From the NCBI RefSeq assembly GCF_000420065.1, contig NZ_ATUF01000002.1, positions 1 through 64,000 of the forward strand: DNA of 64,000 nt, in the 5' to 3' direction. The translations under genes and the position numbers were made by a program. The DNA is from Varibaculum cambriense DSM 15806. GTDB lineage: Bacteria; Actinomycetota; Actinomycetes; Actinomycetales; Actinomycetaceae. Positions 33,600 to 41,091 of the stretch are shown here, one piece after another. Position 1 is the stretch's first letter. Every line of letters starts with the position of its first letter. The notes under the pieces were generated by a model. It made no database searches, was not told where the DNA came from, and saw only the letters and a list, made by a program, of their open reading frames with translations.

Positions 33600-35308
33600 T
33601 ATTCTTCCTTTCCGCTGTTCGCTTCGACAGCGTCTTTTTTATCTTCCCTCGAAGAGTTTTCTTCGAAAGCTTTATCATTACTTTCCGAGATAGGGGTGTC
33701 GGAACGAATCTCGGAGCCGCCCGCCTCGGGCTGGTCAGCTTTTGCCTTGCGGAGTTGTAACAGAGCCAAGACTCCCAATACCGCGGCGGTAATAATTTGG
33801 GCACCGAGGGTTTCCGCAGTGGGATAGATTCCCAGGAACACCACGGTAGGAACGCCAGACACCATATGTGCCCCGACCAAAGCAGCCTCTTGCAGCTCTT
33901 TAATCGCCCCGCCCACGATGGCTATCGCCAGTAACGCCAGCAATATCGAAGTCCACTTAAAGAAAGGCTTGAGCGGCAGGCGTACCCCGAACTGCCAGAC
34001 CAGCACGAATAGAATCGCGAGGATGACTACCGCCGTTACGCCACCCGCAACGATAAACCAATAATCGCTGTGTGTTTTCGCCCCGGAGACAATCGGGTAA
34101 AAGAACAGGATAGTTTCAGCACCCTCCCGAGCCACGGTGAGGAAGGACACAAACGCCAGAGCAAAAACGCCTCCCGCCACGGTTTTTTCGCCCGCGGTGG
34201 CCTTAATATATTCCTCCCAGCGTTTGCCACCGGACTTGCTCAGTATCCAGTTAGACACATAAATCAGCATCAGGGCGGCTGCTAGGCCGGTAATCCCCTC
34301 CAGCAGTTCCTGACCCATTCCGCTCTGCACGCTGGCGCTGAGCTGCCCAAACAGAATAGCCAGACTGATGGAAATGACCACGGCGATAACCACGCCAGCT
34401 AAGATTCCCCGCAGCTGGTCGCGCCGCCCCGCTTTCAACGCGTAGGTGACCAACGCCGCCACGACCAGCAGCGCCTCCGCGCCTTCACGTAGCAGAATCA
34501 GAAAAGCGGAAAAGAAACCGGCAATCCCCAGCGGTCCCGTGTCCTGCGTTTTCGAGTCTAAAAATTTCGCATCCTCAGCCAGCTTCGCAATCAGGTCCTT
34601 GCCAAGTTTTTCCTGTTGAGCCTGGTCACGACCGTCTTTGTAGCCCTGTCGCAAGTCACTGAACATACCCTCAATCTCAGTCACACGATTGAAACCTTTG
34701 TGCACAATGGTGTTGTTTTCAAACCCGTCAGCTTCGTAATGCCCCAGGTACGCTTCGGTAGCCAAGGTGAATGCCCGGTCGGCTTGTCCCTTGATGTAGG
34801 CGCTTTGGGCATCGGTGATAACTTGCGCAATCGTGTCGGCAACCCTGCTCCACTGATCCGCCACCTTAGGGGCTTTGACCAGCTTAGTTACCGTTTCTGT
34901 GAGCAGGTCTGCGACTTTGTCGCTGTCTTCTCGCAGTGCCTCCGGGCTCGCACCGTCACGGCTGAGATTGCGTAAGTTCAATAGTTCGGCGACAAACTTA
35001 TCGTTTACGTCACGCCCCAAAGCATGTTTGACCTGGTCTTCCAGGCCGCTCGTCTGGTAGTTCTCATAGTAGGCTTGACGAATCAGAGTCTGGACCGCGC
35101 TCGGATCGCCAGCTTCCGGAACCGCGGCGAGCTTTTCCTGCATTACCGACACGACCTCAGACCATTCACCCAGATCGGAATCTTGGGCTGCGGCCGCGCT
35201 AGACCAGACCACCCCTCCGAAGGACAGCGCCACCACCAAAGCGGAAAAACCTACGATAAACCGCAGTCCTCGTGCCCACAGAGAAGGCTGGTTTCTGGTT
35301 GCGTTCAC
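33599..35308 (-). CDS. FTR1-family iron permease with a large extracytoplasmic domain
   Basis: 569 residues: an N-terminal signal/anchor (about 15-42), a helical extracytoplasmic region of about 210 residues, then seven helices with two iron-pathway motifs REGAE at 274-278 and 394-398, and a charged C-terminal tail of about 60 residues. It imports ferric or ferrous iron with P19. The start is GTG 35308. It heads the operon FTR1-P19-DUF2318-permease-permease-ATPase-FMN lipoprotein-ApbE, and an iron box lies 60 bp upstream. Confidence 0.94.
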   Translation of the reverse strand: MNATRNQPSLWARGLRFIVGFSALVVALSFGGVVWSSAAAAQDSDLGEWSEVVSVMQEKLAAVPEAGDPSAVQTLIRQAYYENYQTSGLEDQVKHALGRDVNDKFVAELLNLRNLSRDGASPEALREDSDKVADLLTETVTKLVKAPKVADQWSRVADTIAQVITDAQSAYIKGQADRAFTLATEAYLGHYEADGFENNTIVHKGFNRVTEIEGMFSDLRQGYKDGRDQAQQEKLGKDLIAKLAEDAKFLDSKTQDTGPLGIAGFFSAFLILLREGAEALLVVAALVTYALKAGRRDQLRGILAGVVIAVVISISLAILFGQLSASVQSGMGQELLEGITGLAAALMLIYVSNWILSKSGGKRWEEYIKATAGEKTVAGGVFALAFVSFLTVAREGAETILFFYPIVSGAKTHSDYWFIVAGGVTAVVILAILFVLVWQFGVRLPLKPFFKWTSILLALLAIAIVGGAIKELQEAALVGAHMVSGVPTVVFLGIYPTAETLGAQIITAAVLGVLALLQLRKAKADQPEAGGSEIRSDTPISESNDKAFEENSSREDKKDAVEANSGKEE

Positions 35309-35367
35309 GATTCTCTCAACTTCTTTCTAAATCAAATACATAACAAGGCTACAAATAAACAATTAAC

Positions 35368-35384
35368 AAGGCAAGCCTTACCTT
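35368..35384. promoter_or_regulatory. DtxR/IdeR-type iron box upstream of FTR1
   Basis: AAGGCAAGCCTTACCTT is a near-perfect palindrome (AAGGYAAG-n-CTTRCCTT) that fits the actinobacterial DtxR/IdeR consensus core AGGTWAGSCTWACCT. It lies 60 bp upstream of the FTR1 GTG in an AT-rich promoter region, so the operon should be repressed when iron is plentiful. Confidence 0.75.
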
Positions 35385-35433
35385 ATAGCAAATCTAGCTA
35401 TTAAAGGCTGATTCTGAACAAAATCCCCTCGCC

Positions 35434-36138
35434 CTACCACAGCTCCTCCAAGTGGCCGTCTAGCATATTGAACCTACGGTTGCAGTATTCGTAAGCGGCC
35501 GCGTCGTGCGTGACCATCACGACCGCGCTACTGCCTTGTGCGAGCTCGTGAAATAGCCGTAGCACCGCCGCCGTGCTGTCGTCGTCCAAGTCGCCGGTCG
35601 GTTCATCCGCCAACAAAACTTCCGGTTGGGCCATGAGTGCTCGGGCGATGGCAACCCGACGCATCTCTCCCCCGGAAAGTTCTGCGGGCCAGGCGTGGGA
35701 TAGATCCGCAATGTCGAGCTTTTCCAGCAAATCCAACGCGCGATTGACAGGCAAAGACCCCACCCCCACCGGCGACGACTTCCCCGACGACCGCCCTTTT
35801 GACCGCAAAGTAGCAGGCAGCACCACGTTATCCAAGACGTTGAGGGAGCTGACCAGGGTTTGCTGCTGCGTAATCATTCCCAGACGAAACCGGCGCAGCT
35901 GGGACAGTTCCCGATCCGAGAGATCAGACAGATCCTCTCCTGCCACCAGAACCGTTCCTGAGCTGGGACGCAGCAAACCCATCATGAGGTTCAGCAGGGT
36001 CGTTTTTCCGTTACCCGATTTGCCTGAAACACCCACAAACTGGCCGGCGTCAACACTCAAGCTCACACTGTCTACCGCGTTGAACTCGCGTCCCCGCCGC
36101 GAAAACTTCTTGGTCACTTCGCACAGTTCCAACAACAT
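35434..36138 (-). CDS. ABC ATPase, LolD/MacB type (second set)
   Basis: 234 residues: Walker A GKSGNGKTT at about 37-45, the Q-loop MITQQQTL, the signature LSGGEMRRVAIARAL, Walker B VLLADEPTGDLDD and the H-loop MVTHD. It starts directly at the end of the FtsX-type permease gene (stop 36139, ATG 36138), so the two are coupled. It ends 126 bp before the FTR1 start, with no strong terminator, so read-through into FTR1 is possible. It forms a second ABC complex within the island. Confidence 0.92.
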   Translation of the reverse strand: MLLELCEVTKKFSRRGREFNAVDSVSLSVDAGQFVGVSGKSGNGKTTLLNLMMGLLRPSSGTVLVAGEDLSDLSDRELSQLRRFRLGMITQQQTLVSSLNVLDNVVLPATLRSKGRSSGKSSPVGVGSLPVNRALDLLEKLDIADLSHAWPAELSGGEMRRVAIARALMAQPEVLLADEPTGDLDDDSTAAVLRLFHELAQGSSAVVMVTHDAAAYEYCNRRFNMLDGHLEELW

Positions 36139-37359
36139 CTATTGCCCCTCCCGCACGACCTGGTAAGTTTCTTTTCGCAGCAGGCGAATCGCCGAGATAG
36201 CACTGGCCAGGACGGCGCTGAGGCACACCGTCACCAAGATGAGAACGCCCAGAGAACACTGGCTCCACAGATCGCTTTGCAGATAGGGCTGCTTCAAAGC
36301 CCTTTGAATGGCATCGCCAAAGGGTCGCAGCAGCGCCGCGCTGAGTCCCAGCCCCAGCACGCCACCCGTCAGGCTGACCAGCAGATTCTCTTTCAGCAAC
36401 ATTGCGGTCAGCATCCGCTTGGTGGCACCCATTATCCGCAACGAGCCCAACTCTTTGCTCCGAGACATGACGCTGACCCAGTTGACCGTCACCATCACCG
36501 CCAACGCTACTGCCCAAAAGACAGCCAGAAAGACCTGCAGGGCGCCCACAATGTGACCCACACCCTCCTTGAGCCGGGAACTAATCCCGTTCGCAGATAC
36601 AAAGCCCAAGCCCTTCAGCTGGGGAGATTTAGAAATATGCTGCGCCACTTCCTCCGGGGCGTAACCGGGCTTGACTTTTACCATAACTGCGGAAACCCGG
36701 TGTCCAATCTCATCTGCGGACAAGACCGGATGCCCCACCTTTTCAGCTTGGCGAGCCAGGATTTTCGTGGTCGCCAGATTGGCAAACACAGACGAATCCA
36801 GGTTCGTGCCCGTCGGCGCCAGCCGCGCGCTTACCGGGAATTCATAGTTGAACAGGCGAATCTTGCCCTGGGCATTAATCTGAACTTTGGAGCCCGCGAC
36901 CAGCTCACCATCCTGCAGACCACGTGAATAAGTGGCTTGAATCCAGGGTTTAATAACAAAGTCGGTGTCCGGATCAATGCCGATAATCTGCAACCGCACC
37001 TCGCAGCAACTCGCCATTAGGGAAGCAATATAGGTTTGCGTGGTGACCTGTTCCACTCCGGCAACATTGGCGACCGAATCTGAAACGTCATCTGGCAGCA
37101 AAAACCCGCTCGGTTTTCCCCCGCAGAGGTAAATATCCTTTGCGGATTGCTCAAACTGAGAAGGCACAATCATTATGTCCGCCCCCAAGCGTTCCTTGAC
37201 CGATGCCAAACCTTGGCTGAGGTTCAACGAAACCATCCCTGCACCGAACGTTATCGCGCTGAGCAGGACTGCCACCAGGAACAGCCCTAAGCTGCGATAA
37301 CGGTAATATTTGAGATTACGAAAAGGGAGTTTGCCCCAGGTTATCTGGCTGCTTTGCAT
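36139..37359 (-). CDS. FtsX/MacB-type permease 3
   Basis: 406 residues: one helix at about 25-48, a roughly 220-residue outer domain with paired cysteines (LMASCCEVRLQ and IYLCGGKP), and three C-terminal helices with LGSLRIMGATKRMLTAMLL (FtsX loop). It lies 6 bp after the DUF4418 gene. It probably works as a homodimer with the adjacent ATPase. The cysteines in the outer domain are absent from the other two permeases of the island and could bind metal or form a disulfide. Confidence 0.9.
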   Translation of the reverse strand: MQSSQITWGKLPFRNLKYYRYRSLGLFLVAVLLSAITFGAGMVSLNLSQGLASVKERLGADIMIVPSQFEQSAKDIYLCGGKPSGFLLPDDVSDSVANVAGVEQVTTQTYIASLMASCCEVRLQIIGIDPDTDFVIKPWIQATYSRGLQDGELVAGSKVQINAQGKIRLFNYEFPVSARLAPTGTNLDSSVFANLATTKILARQAEKVGHPVLSADEIGHRVSAVMVKVKPGYAPEEVAQHISKSPQLKGLGFVSANGISSRLKEGVGHIVGALQVFLAVFWAVALAVMVTVNWVSVMSRSKELGSLRIMGATKRMLTAMLLKENLLVSLTGGVLGLGLSAALLRPFGDAIQRALKQPYLQSDLWSQCSLGVLILVTVCLSAVLASAISAIRLLRKETYQVVREGQ

Positions 37360-37365
37360 TGCAGT

Positions 37366-37884
37366 TTATGCCGCGGCTTTCTGAAGCTCCGGGCGCTTCC
37401 TTTGATCCAGGAATATCGCCGCACCGATTGCCAGGATCCCTATACAGCTCAGCGCCAACAGCGTGGGCATAGCGTAAACATTGCAAGACATTTCCTCGTT
37501 TTTGCACGTTCCAATAAGCACGGTGACAATAGAAATTTCCAGCACATAGATGAGCGCCGCGCTCAGGTTCAAACCGGTGCGAATCTGGGAGTTCATGAAC
37601 AATGCCAGCAGCCCAATGACCAGCAGGAGGATTCCAATCCCCAAGCTGGCTTGAGCGGTCCAGTAGCACGCCATATGCTGATGAGCCTCACCCATCGCTT
37701 TGCCAGCCTGCCCCATGTGGTTCATGTGGTCCATGCCGCCGGAGCCTTTCATCCCGGACATATGTTCCTTACCGGAGCTGTGTTTGGCAGCGAACTCGCA
37801 TACCGGTGCAAAAGTCCGCGGCGCGATGGCAATGAGCAGGCCTAACACTACGGTAGGCAGCGAACCAATGATTCTATCCTTCAT
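37366..37884 (-). CDS. DUF4418 membrane protein with a Met/His-rich loop
   Basis: 172 residues with four or five helices. After the first helix an outer loop (about residues 30-70) is packed with Met, His and Gly (HMSGMKGSGGMDHMNHMG, then GEAHQHMACYW) and flanked by Cys at 29 and 73. CKNEEMSC adds two cysteines further on. Such loops bind Cu or Fe. DUF4418 proteins often accompany FTR1/P19 or FtsX-type loci. ATG 37884 follows TTAAGGAGAAAATCGC. It is the first gene of its operon, behind an iron box, so it is likely part of the iron system. Confidence 0.82.
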   Translation of the reverse strand: MKDRIIGSLPTVVLGLLIAIAPRTFAPVCEFAAKHSSGKEHMSGMKGSGGMDHMNHMGQAGKAMGEAHQHMACYWTAQASLGIGILLLVIGLLALFMNSQIRTGLNLSAALIYVLEISIVTVLIGTCKNEEMSCNVYAMPTLLALSCIGILAIGAAIFLDQRKRPELQKAAA

Positions 37885-37944
37885 GCGATTTTCTCCTTAA
37901 GATTTAAAGACAACGCCAATCATCACACAGCTCAAAACAATTAG

Positions 37945-37963
37945 CAAGGTTAGCTTTACCTAA
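37945..37963. promoter_or_regulatory. DtxR/IdeR-type iron box upstream of the DUF4418 operon
   Basis: CAAGGTTAGCTTTACCTAA matches the 19-bp DtxR/IdeR consensus at most positions (minus strand TTAGGTAAAGCTAACCTTG). It lies 61 bp upstream of the DUF4418 ATG, almost the same distance as the box before FTR1. Confidence 0.8.
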
Positions 37964-37979
37964 TTAGAAAGAAATTATC

Positions 37980-38291
37980 GGAGGGTGTCAGGACAGTGCC
38001 CGGAGGCGCAAACGTATCTACGATACCCCTGCTACCCCCTTAAACCGTTTGCTTACTCCCGGGATACTTTCAAGGACGCAAACACTCGAACTACGCCAGT
38101 TGCGTGAGATCACTAATCCCGCTGAACTCACCCGCGATATCCTGCGCTATCAAAGCATCCTCACCGGTCTAGCCAAAACCTCGACCGAGCAACTACTAGC
38201 CAAGACAGAAGAAACACGCGAGAAACGAAAAAACAAACTCACCATCGGCATCAAAACCCACGCTGCCCAAAAAGTTTCGCGCTCAAATTGA
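37980..38291 (+). pseudogene. C-terminal remnant of a DDE transposase/integrase
   Basis: An open frame reads RRRKRIYDTPATPLNRLL, then LELRQLREITNPAELTRDIL, LTGLAKTSTEQLL and IKTHAAQKVSRSN. The YDTPATPLNRLL element and the following ITNPAELTRDI helix resemble the tail of integrase-catalytic-domain transposases. The catalytic core is absent. It lies at the right border of the island, 13 bp from the att copy. A TTG at 38049 could start an 80-residue peptide, but nothing suggests function. The rest of the 37885-38389 gap holds the iron box, the att copy and the nitroreductase promoter. Confidence 0.5.
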
Positions 38292-38304
38292 CATGAGGCA
38301 CCAC

Positions 38305-38336
38305 GGGGTCGCAGGTTCAAATCCTGTCAGCCCGAC
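38305..38336 (+). repeat. att site, right (displaced tRNA-Pro 3' end)
   Basis: Identical over 32 bp to 26441-26472 and followed by CATTT, so the sequence reads CCCGACCA with an encoded CCA. The 5' part of the tRNA is absent. This copy is most simply the original tRNA 3' end pushed aside by the insertion. Confidence 0.85.
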
Positions 38337-38389
38337 CATTTATTTTTGCTGCTAGTACCGTTCCATGGGCAGCTGGTTATGATAGAAGC

Positions 38390-38911
38390 ATGACTGAGAT
38401 TTCTAAAATCATTCGCGGCCGTTGGAGCCCGCGCGAATATGATCCTGACTTTTCGATTAGCTGCGAAGAAATGAATCAGATTTTAGAGGCAGCGCGTTGG
38501 GCGCCCTCGGCAATGAATACCCAAGAATGGTGGTTTGTTCCGGGAATTCGCGGCGATAAAAACTATGAAGTGTTGCGCCGGGCAGTAGCTGGTTTTTCCG
38601 ACTGGGCACTCGACGCTTCCGGGCTGATCCTCAATATTCATCAGGAATATCCGTCTCGCCACGGCCTAGATTTCGGCCCCTACGACCTAGGCAGTGCAGT
38701 GCAGAATATGCTTTTGCAAGCCGAGGTTATGGGACTACATATGCGTCCGTTTGCCACTTTTGACCGGGAGCTAGTTAGCCAGGTGTTCCAGATCGCCCCT
38801 CCCTATGTGTCTTTTACTATGTGTACTGTAGGAAAAGCCCCCGCCGGCCTTACTAAAGAGCGGGAACGCAAACCGTTGGAACAGCTACTGTGGGAAAATC
38901 ACCAGGCTTAG
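38390..38911 (+). CDS. Nitroreductase-family protein
   Basis: 173 residues, FMN-dependent nitroreductase fold in its short form. Motifs are RGRWSPREYDPDFSISCEEM, LEAARWAPSAMNTQEWWFVP (FMN phosphate site) and LQAEVMGLHMRPFATFD, ending near GKAPAGLTKERERKPL. It reduces nitro compounds, quinones or flavins with NAD(P)H in the cytosol; the substrate is unknown. The -10 TATGAT (38378-38383) ends 6 nt before the ATG with no ribosome site, so leaderless. It lies just outside the iron island. Confidence 0.92.
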   Translation: MTEISKIIRGRWSPREYDPDFSISCEEMNQILEAARWAPSAMNTQEWWFVPGIRGDKNYEVLRRAVAGFSDWALDASGLILNIHQEYPSRHGLDFGPYDLGSAVQNMLLQAEVMGLHMRPFATFDRELVSQVFQIAPPYVSFTMCTVGKAPAGLTKERERKPLEQLLWENHQA

Positions 38912-39006
38912 GGCGTAGAACAATACCCGCTTTAACCGGTGAAACTAGGATCGGCGTAGCCGAAACCAGGGGCTAGTAGCTCACCAGCAAGATCTTAAAA
39001 GAAAAA

Positions 39007-39043
39007 CAGATTCCCCCCGCGATAGTCTCGCGGGGGGAATCTG
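39007..39043. terminator. Strong hairpin between the nitroreductase and a small gene
   Basis: A 15-bp perfect stem CAGATTCCCCCCGCG / CGCGGGGGGAATCTG (39007-39021 and 39029-39043) with a 7-nt loop. It lies between convergent genes and has GATTGCTT after it rather than a pure T run. It likely serves both strands. Confidence 0.8.
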
Positions 39044-39099
39044 ATTGCTTAGGGCGATACCTTAGAAACTCGGTTCCTAAGGTCGCTACCGGCACCTTC

Positions 39100-39306
39100 T
39101 TAAGCTGCCGGACGTAGCTGCAGACCTAAGTACTGGGCGGCACGAGCCCGCAGAGTCTCATCTGCCAGAGCCGCAATTGCTTCCCGTACCCGACGGTCTT
39201 GGCTAACGTCCGCAAACCAAGGGCTGATCGCATCCGAAATCGTATTAATCAGCAGATTGTTTGCTTGACGGCCAGTGCCTGCTTCAACAATATTGAATTT
39301 TTCCAT
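39100..39306 (-). CDS. Small protein of unknown function
   Basis: 68 residues, starting MEKFNIVEAGTGRQANNLLI and ending QYLGLQLRPAA. The ATG follows GAATGGAGTATCAAA. It is soluble, with no signal peptide or cysteines; the second half is helical with alternating Arg/Glu/Ala (DRRVREAIAALADETLRARA). I do not recognise a family. It is preceded by a structured untranslated leader (39337-39434) and followed by a strong hairpin, the pattern of a well-expressed regulated small gene. It is transcribed away from the upstream pyk end. Confidence 0.6.
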   Translation of the reverse strand: MEKFNIVEAGTGRQANNLLINTISDAISPWFADVSQDRRVREAIAALADETLRARAAQYLGLQLRPAA

Positions 39307-39336
39307 TTTGATACTCCATTCACTTCTTCATCTCAC

Positions 39337-39434
39337 GGGGTTGGCACATGGTTCGTACCGGTAACCCCGGGGTTCCAAAGAACCCTGCCTGTCGTGGCTA
39401 ACTTCAGCACACCATATAGGTGGCAGGCAGTCAA
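39337..39434 (-). ncRNA. Structured 5' leader of the small gene, candidate cis-regulatory RNA
   Basis: On the minus strand three stems follow one another: CTGCCTG/CAGGCAG (39424-39430 with 39386-39392) enclosing CACC-TATAT-GGTG; a perfect hairpin GGGTTC-TTTG-GAACCC (39370-39385); and GGGGTT/AACCCC (39363-39368 with 39337-39342) enclosing GGT/ACC. The ribosome site lies about 20 nt further on. No known riboswitch consensus is apparent to me. A structured leader is well supported; a ligand-sensing function is a guess. Confidence 0.5.
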
Positions 39435-39599
39435 CCAAATTTCCGAGAAAACCCGAAAACTTCAACAAGCGTTCAACTTTATTTTACCATTCAGATATTG
39501 TCAACCCTGGTTAGCTAACTCACTGCGTGCCACGAGGCAAGATACCTGAAGGTAACGAATAAAACTCTTTGCCCGCCCTCAAAAATAAGCGGAAAAGCC

Positions 39600-41024
39600 C
39601 TAGCGGTAGTCGGTTTCCATCCCTACTGTATGGATCCGCATCGAGTTGGTAGAACCCGGCACCCCCGGAGGCATCCCGCCGAGGATAATTACCTGGTCCC
39701 CTCGCTTAGCTAATCCCTGTGCTTGCAGCACCTGATCTACTTGCCAAACCATATCGTCAGTGTGAGTTACATAGGGAACCCGGTAAGTGTGAATCCCCCA
39801 GGAAACCGCCAGCTGATTCCGAGTGGCCTCTAGTGGAGTAAACGCCACCATGGGGATGGGGGAACGTAAACGCGACATGGTACGCGCGGTAGTACCTCCC
39901 TGCGTGAACGCGATCATAAATTTCAGATCCAGCATTTCAGCTGCTCTGGCAGCCGCGATTGAAAGTACCCCCGCGCGATCATGATCATAGGTAGTGAGGG
40001 GAGCGATTCGGTCTCCCCCATTTTCTTCCACATTCGTAATAACCGAAGCCATCAGGCGTACCGCATCAATTGGGTATGCCCCCACCGAAGTCTCCCCAGA
40101 CAGCATTACCGCATCGGCACCATCCAAAATCGCGTTGGCGCAGTCAGACGCTTCCGCGCGGGTAGGACGGGGATTATGAATCATAGAATCAAAAACTTGC
40201 GTAGCCACAATGACCGGCTTTGCATAGCGACGAGCCAACTCAATCGCTCGCTTTTGCACCAGCGGCACTGCCTCTAGCGGCATCTCTACCCCCAGGTCAC
40301 CACGCGCCACCATAATGCCGTCGAAAGCCTGCACAATCTCTACTAGGCGTTCAACTGCCTGCGGTTTTTCAATCTTGGCGATAACTGGGACGTGGACTTC
40401 CTCTTCATCCATAATCCGCTTCACATCAGCAAAATCATCGGCGCTGCGCACAAACGACAGCGCGATAATATCGGCGCCTTCTTGCAAAGCCCAGCGCAGA
40501 TCGTCTTCGTCTTTTTCTGACAGTGCCGGTACTGAGACTGCTACTCCCGGCAGGTTGAGCCCCTTATGGTCGGAAACCACCCCGGGTACCTCAACCTCGG
40601 TAACTACATCAGTATCGGTGACCTCTTTCACCCGCACCTGCACGTTTCCGTCATCAATCAAGAGGGCATCCCCGGGAGTGCAATCCCCCGGCAATCCTTT
40701 AAACGTAGTTCCCACGATTTCTTTATCCCCGGGAACATCGCGAGTGGTAATCGTGAAAGTGTCGCCCTTTTCTAAAGTCTGCGGGCCAGCAGCGAAAGTC
40801 TCTAAACGAATCTTAGGACCTTGCAAATCCACCAACACCGCAATAGCTTTGCCAGTTTGCAGCGCCACTCGCCGGATATTGCCAATCGTAACCTCATCAT
40901 CTTCTTGGCTGCCGTGTGAGCGGTTAATCCGCGCCACGTTCATCCCAGCTTCAGCAAGTTTTTCAATTTGGGACGGGGAATTTGTTGCCGGCCCTAACGT
41001 ACATACAATTTTTGCTCTGCGCAT
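39600..41024 (-). CDS. pyk: Pyruvate kinase
   Basis: 474 residues; makes pyruvate and ATP from phosphoenolpyruvate and ADP. Motifs are RRAKIVCTLGPATNSPSQIE, MNVARINRSHG (nucleotide and K+ site), AKIEKPQAVERL (catalytic Lys), MVARGDLGVEMPLE and ATQVFDSMIHNPRPTRAE (Mg and substrate binding). The C-terminal domain is complete (FTQGGTTARTMSRLR). A hexamer TAGGAT lies exactly 6 nt before the ATG, again suggesting a leaderless transcript. It appears monocistronic. Confidence 0.97.
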   Translation of the reverse strand: MRRAKIVCTLGPATNSPSQIEKLAEAGMNVARINRSHGSQEDDEVTIGNIRRVALQTGKAIAVLVDLQGPKIRLETFAAGPQTLEKGDTFTITTRDVPGDKEIVGTTFKGLPGDCTPGDALLIDDGNVQVRVKEVTDTDVVTEVEVPGVVSDHKGLNLPGVAVSVPALSEKDEDDLRWALQEGADIIALSFVRSADDFADVKRIMDEEEVHVPVIAKIEKPQAVERLVEIVQAFDGIMVARGDLGVEMPLEAVPLVQKRAIELARRYAKPVIVATQVFDSMIHNPRPTRAEASDCANAILDGADAVMLSGETSVGAYPIDAVRLMASVITNVEENGGDRIAPLTTYDHDRAGVLSIAAARAAEMLDLKFMIAFTQGGTTARTMSRLRSPIPMVAFTPLEATRNQLAVSWGIHTYRVPYVTHTDDMVWQVDQVLQAQGLAKRGDQVIILGGMPPGVPGSTNSMRIHTVGMETDYR

Positions 41025-41091
41025 ACCTCTATCCTAGCTAGTTCAGGCATTGTTTCCACCCCGTTTAGGGGCTAACCGGCTTGAGCCAGCA

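Larger units (their letters stand above)
26473..38336. mobile_element. Iron-uptake genomic island integrated at tRNA-Pro(GGG)
   Basis: About 11.9 kb lies between two perfect 32-bp copies of the tRNA-Pro 3' end. Inside are a degraded ATPase gene, two minus-strand iron-transport operons (apbE to FTR1, and LolD-like ATPase to DUF4418) and a transposase remnant at the right edge. No integrase or excisionase gene is visible, so the island is probably fixed. It was recognised by its direct repeats, its tRNA target, its single-function cargo and the debris at both ends. Core genes flank it (uvrB on the left; a nitroreductase gene, then pyk, on the right). Confidence 0.78.

Noticed and set aside
40315-41037. 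240-codon plus-strand frame opposite pyk
   Set aside because: Ser/Thr-rich antisense of a strongly conserved gene.
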